From assembly GCA_964007475.1 (NCBI GenBank), contig OZ023275.1:16037829-16101828 (forward strand): a DNA stretch of 64,000 nt, in the 5' to 3' direction. Position numbers and translations under genes: made by a program. Source of the DNA: Hybos culiciformis. Taxonomy: Eukaryota; Arthropoda; Insecta; Diptera; Hybotidae. Below the pieces are notes generated by a model. It made no database searches. It saw nothing but the letters and a program-made list of their open reading frames with translations, and was not told where the DNA came from. Numbering within the stretch: the stretch's first letter is position 1; every line of letters begins with the position of its first letter. Shown in pieces: positions 58,979 through 64,000 of this stretch.

Positions 58979-61503
58979 TTAATCGTATCCTAAGCTTTCA
59001 CTGTACGAATGTTGTGCTCCCATTGAAAATGTACTCACTGAATCTTGTGACGATGATGTCATTGGAGTACAAGAACTTCTTGATGATCTACCTATACCAG
59101 TTGGGAAAGGTGATGTTCCAGCAGCTTTTTTTGCTGCATACATATTAGCTTCTTCTTGTGCTTTTCCAATATTTCTCTTATAGCGAATACGTTTATTACC
59201 AAACCAGTTACAAACTTGTGAAACCTATAAAAAATAATTTGTAAAGAATATTTAATGACAAAAAAAAATGGTCTAAATAAGTTTAAGCATATTTTGTAAT
59301 ATTTGAAACTTTGAAATTATTCTTATTATTATTAAAAATAAACGCAGCAATTAATGATTATTTCACTTCATATGTTTGAATGTTGATTATATAAATAATT
59401 CCGGAGTCTTTTTTAATCTAACTGAGATTATTTTACAAATCTATAATTAAAATTTAATGTCTATTCTCACAGTTATTCCACATTTCCTTGCCAATTCTTC
59501 TTTTGTTTCTTCTGATGGATATGGATTGCTTAAATTGCTATAAAAATATTCACATAGAATTTCTGAAGCTGTTTTACTGAAATTTCGACGTTTACGTCTT
59601 GCATCCAAAAATCTTGATCTTAATAGCATTACAGCTTCACAAGTTGACTGTTTTAGCTGCATTTGAATAGAATTGAATTTTTTGTGGATGATTTGCACTG
59701 TTCGTTCAATTTCTTGAGGTGTTATCGGCCTATAAACAAAATGTTTTTTATTATTTTTAATTAGCCTTTGGTAACTTTTATTTTTCGGTCTTAGATTAGA
59801 ACTTAGATTAAAACTTAACAGTATTATATTTATAAATGACAAATTAGACAAGATGTTACCTCTAAAATAAAGAATGCAGCTACTGCTCCACCCATGTCAC
59901 CACGTAAAAGTAAGTATACATTGGCTACCAAATATTACCCACTTTATTTTTATACTTATTCAAATTTGCCATAAATAATAAGAAATTGATTTTCTAAGTT
60001 TTATTTTACAAGTTTTCCGCTTCTTTGGGAATCTTTTTTGAGCCACAAAACTGTGCTGAGAATACTTATTAGCAAAGGTATTCATAAGTTAAACCAAGGA
60101 ACAAAAACTAATTTTGAAGTTATTTATTTCTATAAAACATTGATCCTCCATAAAAAGGAAGTAGTGAATGGTATTGAAATATAAAAGATTAAGTGATTGC
60201 ACGATTTAATTCGAATTAAATTTTAAGATTCAAATATATTATGTATACTGACCTATAACGACTTTGTTCTTGCAATAAGCTTATAACATGAGTTGTGAAT
60301 TCACTACAAGCCACTTCATATTTTTCAACTTCTTGTTGATGAAACAGACGAATTTGTGCTAATTTGTTACGATATTCAGCAATTTGAATAGTATTATCTC
60401 CGACTTCAGTATCTGAATGTTGGGAAGAAAATTATTTTTAAAATTGCCAAATTTTTTATTAAGTAATTTCGAAAATATACTTGAATCGGTTGTTGTTGTT
60501 CCACTTTTTTCTGGTCCAGTTATACCTTCTGCAACCAACATATTATCCAATCGCATTAATTGAGTGTTCGGTAGATTATCATCATGATTGTTACGTTGTG
60601 AAAGAACTATAAATTTAAAGAGAAATATTTAAAAAAAAATGTAAGAGCGAAAATATCTAAATACGTATTATTATATGATTCTAACAACCGACGTAATTTG
60701 GGAGGTAGAAAACGAATACAATTCAAAGAACCCTCGCCTAAAAACCAAAAAAACCTAAAAACCATTATTAATACTATTCATTGTAGACAAAAGATATTTC
60801 AGAATATTCCTTACAATTCATAAAAATATATAGTGAGCCTTCAAAATGTATAGTGTAATGTATGGAAGAAGATATAAAAAAGAGGATCTATGATGTAATG
60901 CTGTAAATACATCAAAGAATATAACATTTATAAATATTAAAAACTATTATCACAATTGTATATCAGATCTCCAACAATCATAAAATGAATACGAATTTCA
61001 GGATACCACCTACCAAACCAAAATGTATTAACACATTAGTGTATTTGGTGACGCATATGCTTATATAACTAAACCAAGCCTAGATGTAATGTAGGATATT
61101 GAAATATGCATGTTACATTATGTTAAAGAATATATGTTACATTATGTTAAAGAAATTTTTTATAATATAATAAAATAGAGTTTCCTTGGCAGGAGGCAAG
61201 TAAACCTGATTCAGTCACAAAAAATTTTGGCTTCTAACAAAACCAAAAAACATTAAAATATTTACCAATTTTCTCTTTTATATCACACAACACAGCAAAT
61301 AGAGCTGGTTTCAATGGATGATGATACAATGAATCTTTTGTCGTTGAGGCTTGTTCTAATGATTGATGTGAAATTGCCATTAATTGCTCCAAAATAATTC
61401 GGATATCTTTTGGCTGACGGCCCTGAGAATTATTTTCAACACCAATATTAATATTATTCATGTCATTAGTTAATTCACCTTCCATATGATTAAGTTGTTC
61501 CAT
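58979..61503 (-). CDS. extradenticle/PBX-class TALE homeodomain protein, complete, 342 aa
   Basis: Five coding exons on the minus strand: 61503-61266, 60606-60481, 60412-60253, 59729-59471 and 59224-58979. They total 1029 bases, phases agree and all introns are GT..AG. The start is the ATG of [13 protein letters not shown] lies at about residues 30-115 ([48 protein letters not shown]). PBC-B lies at about 135-215 ([54 protein letters not shown]). The 63-residue TALE homeodomain is at 218-280, with [10 protein letters not shown] giving the three-residue loop and [10 protein letters not shown] with Asn271 in helix 3. Such proteins bind DNA with Hox partners and Homothorax in the nucleus. Against the usual insect sequence I recall, six homeodomain residues differ: Thr228, Cys234, Asn240, Thr250, Cys266 and Arg278. 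The C-terminus is short and Ser-rich. Confidence 0.93.
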
Positions 61504-64000
61504 AATGAACAATATAATAATAATTTAGAAATTTTTATTTTATTTTATTTTCTATTAATTTTTATTTTTATTTTTTTTTAATTTAAAAATTATTTTAAAA
61601 AATAAATATTCGCAGGTAGAAAAGAAATCTTTGATTTTTTTTTTACATTTGCACCCTAAATCAGATGTATCTGATATACACATAAAATTTAATTTAAAAA
61701 CAAAGTGAAAAAGATTCATTCAGACAAATGACGGAAGTCTATAAATTTTACTCATTGTACTTGTACTTATCAAGTTCATACTATATTATTAACTAAATTA
61801 AATATAATAGTAGATAGACGAAGATGAATTCTTAAAATAAAAAGACTTAATGCTTAAGGTTCTAGAATGTTTGTTTAACATTACTACACACTACTCAACT
61901 TGTCTTTCAACTTGCACTCATACAAAATATCAAAATTGTTTAATGTTTTTCAACCAAGTTGACAGACTTGTTGAAAACACTGCCAACAAATACTACGGAT
62001 GAGTAAATTTTAAGTTGGCCAACTTAAGTTGAATAAACATTCAACCTTCCTGTAAGCACATTATTAAAAAATATCAGAACAATCTTATCAAGTTACATGC
62101 TTGCACCTATTTAGATAAGATTGTCGTAAATTCAATTATTTGTGTTATAATTTTAGTTACATTTTGCTTTTTAGATTTAGTATTCCACTAAAAGTTGTAA
62201 AAATAAACAACTAACTTCACGCTCGCAATTTCGTAACGCTTCATCTATAAAACAAAAACAACATTAAACTAAATGCCACCGATATATATTATTCTTTTAA
62301 ATCTTGTTTATTTATTTTGAAATATATTCATCCTTTTTTACTTCAGATAGAAAAACTTTTATAAAACGAATATGTTCACTATATATAATTTCAACTTATA
62401 ATTTATTTATCTCGCTTTTTAGAAAAAAAAATGCAGGAGCTTCCATTTAATTTATTTCATGTACATATGTACGGTAAGCAATAATCCATCATAGGATCAT
62501 AAATAGCATTTTGAATGAAAATATTATAAAATTATTTGATATTGATGAGTCAATATGGTTAAACATTATAATATCGCATTCGAATAAAATAAGCCTATTC
62601 CCAAATTCACGGTGTATTCAATAATATGAAACTTCTATTTTCACTCGACTCAAATGAAGAGTAATGTTTTTGAATACATTTAATATCTTTTCGCTTACAG
62701 AACTTAAATTTTGTGTTAAATAAAAATCTTAATATATAAAATTGATTGTTAAGATACATGTGTCCTTTTTTTGAGTGAATGTCTTCAAACTACTAATTAT
62801 TAAGGCCCGCTGATAGGTTTTAGTTCAGATTTGGAACCATAAAGTGTCGCTGTTATCCGAGAAAACCGTGAAAAACCGCGAAATATATGAAAAAATGCTT
62901 CCAAACTTCTAACTTATAGATTTTAGGTTTAAAAACTTACCCGCGAAAACCACTAAAAACTGCGAAAATTTTAACACTAATTATTAATTAATAACATTAT
63001 TTTATTTACATATAGGTAGAGTTTCTGTCTCTAGAATTCTCTCGCGGAAATTCTATAGATAGTAGATATTAGATTATAATTATTTGTTCCCTTTTCTCGA
63101 GATTTTTTATAAAAACTAAATTTTGATATTCTCGAGAAATTTTATTTTTCCCGAAAAATTAATTTCACTAAATCCTTTTTCTATTATGATTTCAGAGAAC
63201 AATGGTAACTAAAAAACTTGAAAATTTGGAGATATATGTAAATATATATACAGATAGACATAATATAATGTAGCTGTAGGTATGTAAGATTCTTAGTTTT
63301 CACCAAAAATAAAATCTATGTACATACACAATGTTTAATATGTATTATGTATATTTTGTAATATTTGTAAAAATATTCAGAATAAAATAAAGCTTTGCCC
63401 ACCAAATTACCATGCAACTTGGTTTCAAGAGCAAATCCTGAAGTTATAGAACTGCTTCACATAGTTAAATCAACAAATCTACTCGATATTTAACGAACAA
63501 TCGTGTAATGTTAAATGAAAATTTATCAGAAAACTATTACAGGAATATGTACACTTATTCAATCACATTACTGTAGTCCTGTTCGAATAACTTGAACTAG
63601 AATACAACAAAATTAAAATCCCATTTTTTGATGAAACTAATATTTAATGGATTAGTATCAAAAATTAACTAAGAATATATTTTACTATAATAACTAATTT
63701 TCAAACAAAACTAAGTAGTTATTATGAATTAAGATCGATCCGATTTTACTTTTTATTCCAGTGAAAATTTAAATATTCATTGAATTTTATCAAAATAGAA
63801 AATAGTTCAAATTAGGATTTTCGAATGGACGGTAACTCATAATAACCCACTGGATACGCGAAACGAATTTAAAAATTTTACCAATAGTAAAAAAAAGAAG
63901 AGGTCCATACATTTTTCTAAAAGATGTCAATTTTGTCTCTTTCAAGTTTAAATATTTATACTTAATAAAAACTTGATTCTCTAAATTAAACATAAAATAA
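61504..64000. other. Upstream region of the extradenticle-type gene
   Basis: Noncoding as far as can be seen. It includes a cluster of CAACTTG/CAAGTTG words (61895-62050) and a patch with repeated CCGTGAAAAACCGCGAAA-like words (about 62860-62960). A frame at 63790-63993 is not supported as a gene. Promoter and leader exons could lie here but cannot be fixed by eye. Confidence 0.45.
61895..62050. promoter_or_regulatory. Cluster of CAAGTTG/CAACTTG words with a 16-bp palindrome
   Basis: TCAACTTG occurs near 61896 and 61908, and CAAGTTGA near 61953. GACTTGTTGA lies near 61966, and the perfect palindrome TAAGTTGGCCAACTTA at 62011-62026 is followed by AAGTTGAA. Clustering of one half-site in both orientations about 400-550 bases upstream of a start codon could be a regulatory module, or the remains of a repeat. 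No factor is assigned. Confidence 0.3.

Larger units (their letters stand above)
46715..60469. repeat. Copy B of the 13.75-kb near-identical duplicated block
   Basis: 13,755 bases repeating 32762-46514 in direct orientation, beginning at the first base after the gap. Right of 60469 the sequence continues into intron 2 and the two first exons of the extradenticle gene, which copy A lacks. Left of 32762 copy A continues into sequence that copy B lacks. See copy A for the differences. Confidence 0.97.

Noticed and set aside
32762..60469. A true tandem gene duplication of extradenticle and the kinase-like gene
   Set aside because: Not excluded, but both copies ending at a fixed-size gap, near-identity including intergenic DNA, and the gene cut exactly at the gap favour an assembly artefact.

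Overview
The window is animal nuclear DNA, very probably from an insect. It is extremely A+T-rich (about four fifths by eye) and full of long poly-A and poly-T runs. Genes are sparse, split by introns and show GT..AG splice sites. The order of insect cannot be fixed from this sequence. There are no operons, ribosome binding sites, CRISPR arrays or intact RNA genes. Most of the window is intergenic or intronic, so genes were found by joining short exons whose splice phases agree.

Layout. (1) 1-11.6 kb: two minus-strand exons, 6929-7266 and 11318-11601. Each starts with its own ATG behind an in-frame stop and ends at a donor in the same phase, so they look like alternative first exons of one unidentified gene running off the left side. 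(2) 11.6-23.9 kb: mostly empty, with a 964-bp non-autonomous hAT element (20178-21141, exact 8-bp target duplication), a worn LINE-like fragment and a GC-rich island. (3) 23912-29360: a complete three-exon plus-strand homeobox gene of the Bar-related CG11085 type. It encodes 214 aa with an eh1 repressor motif in a tiny first exon. Its 4.7-kb first intron holds a tRNA-derived SINE head and a 326-bp fold-back element. (4) 32762-46514: a block with a seven-exon adenylate-kinase-8-like gene (plus) and the last three coding exons of an extradenticle/PBX gene (minus). (5) 46515-46714: exactly 200 N. (6) 46715-60469: the block of region 4 again, differing at only four bases and one TA-repeat length that I could find. 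(7) 60470-64000: the first two exons of the extradenticle gene and its upstream region.

Main reading. Both copies of the 13.75-kb block end precisely at the 200-N gap. This is what results when two contigs with overlapping ends are scaffolded side by side without merging. The true locus most likely has one adenylate-kinase-like gene and one extradenticle-type gene, about 7 kb apart and convergent.

Biology worth attention: the PBX-class protein has six substitutions in a homeodomain that I recall as nearly invariant in insects; the adenylate-kinase-like protein has lost or altered the phosphate-binding loop in both of its kinase-like halves; and the unidentified left-hand gene appears to switch its N-terminus between two serine/arginine-rich first exons. 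I found no wholly new system; the strongest single observation is the gap-flanked duplication.
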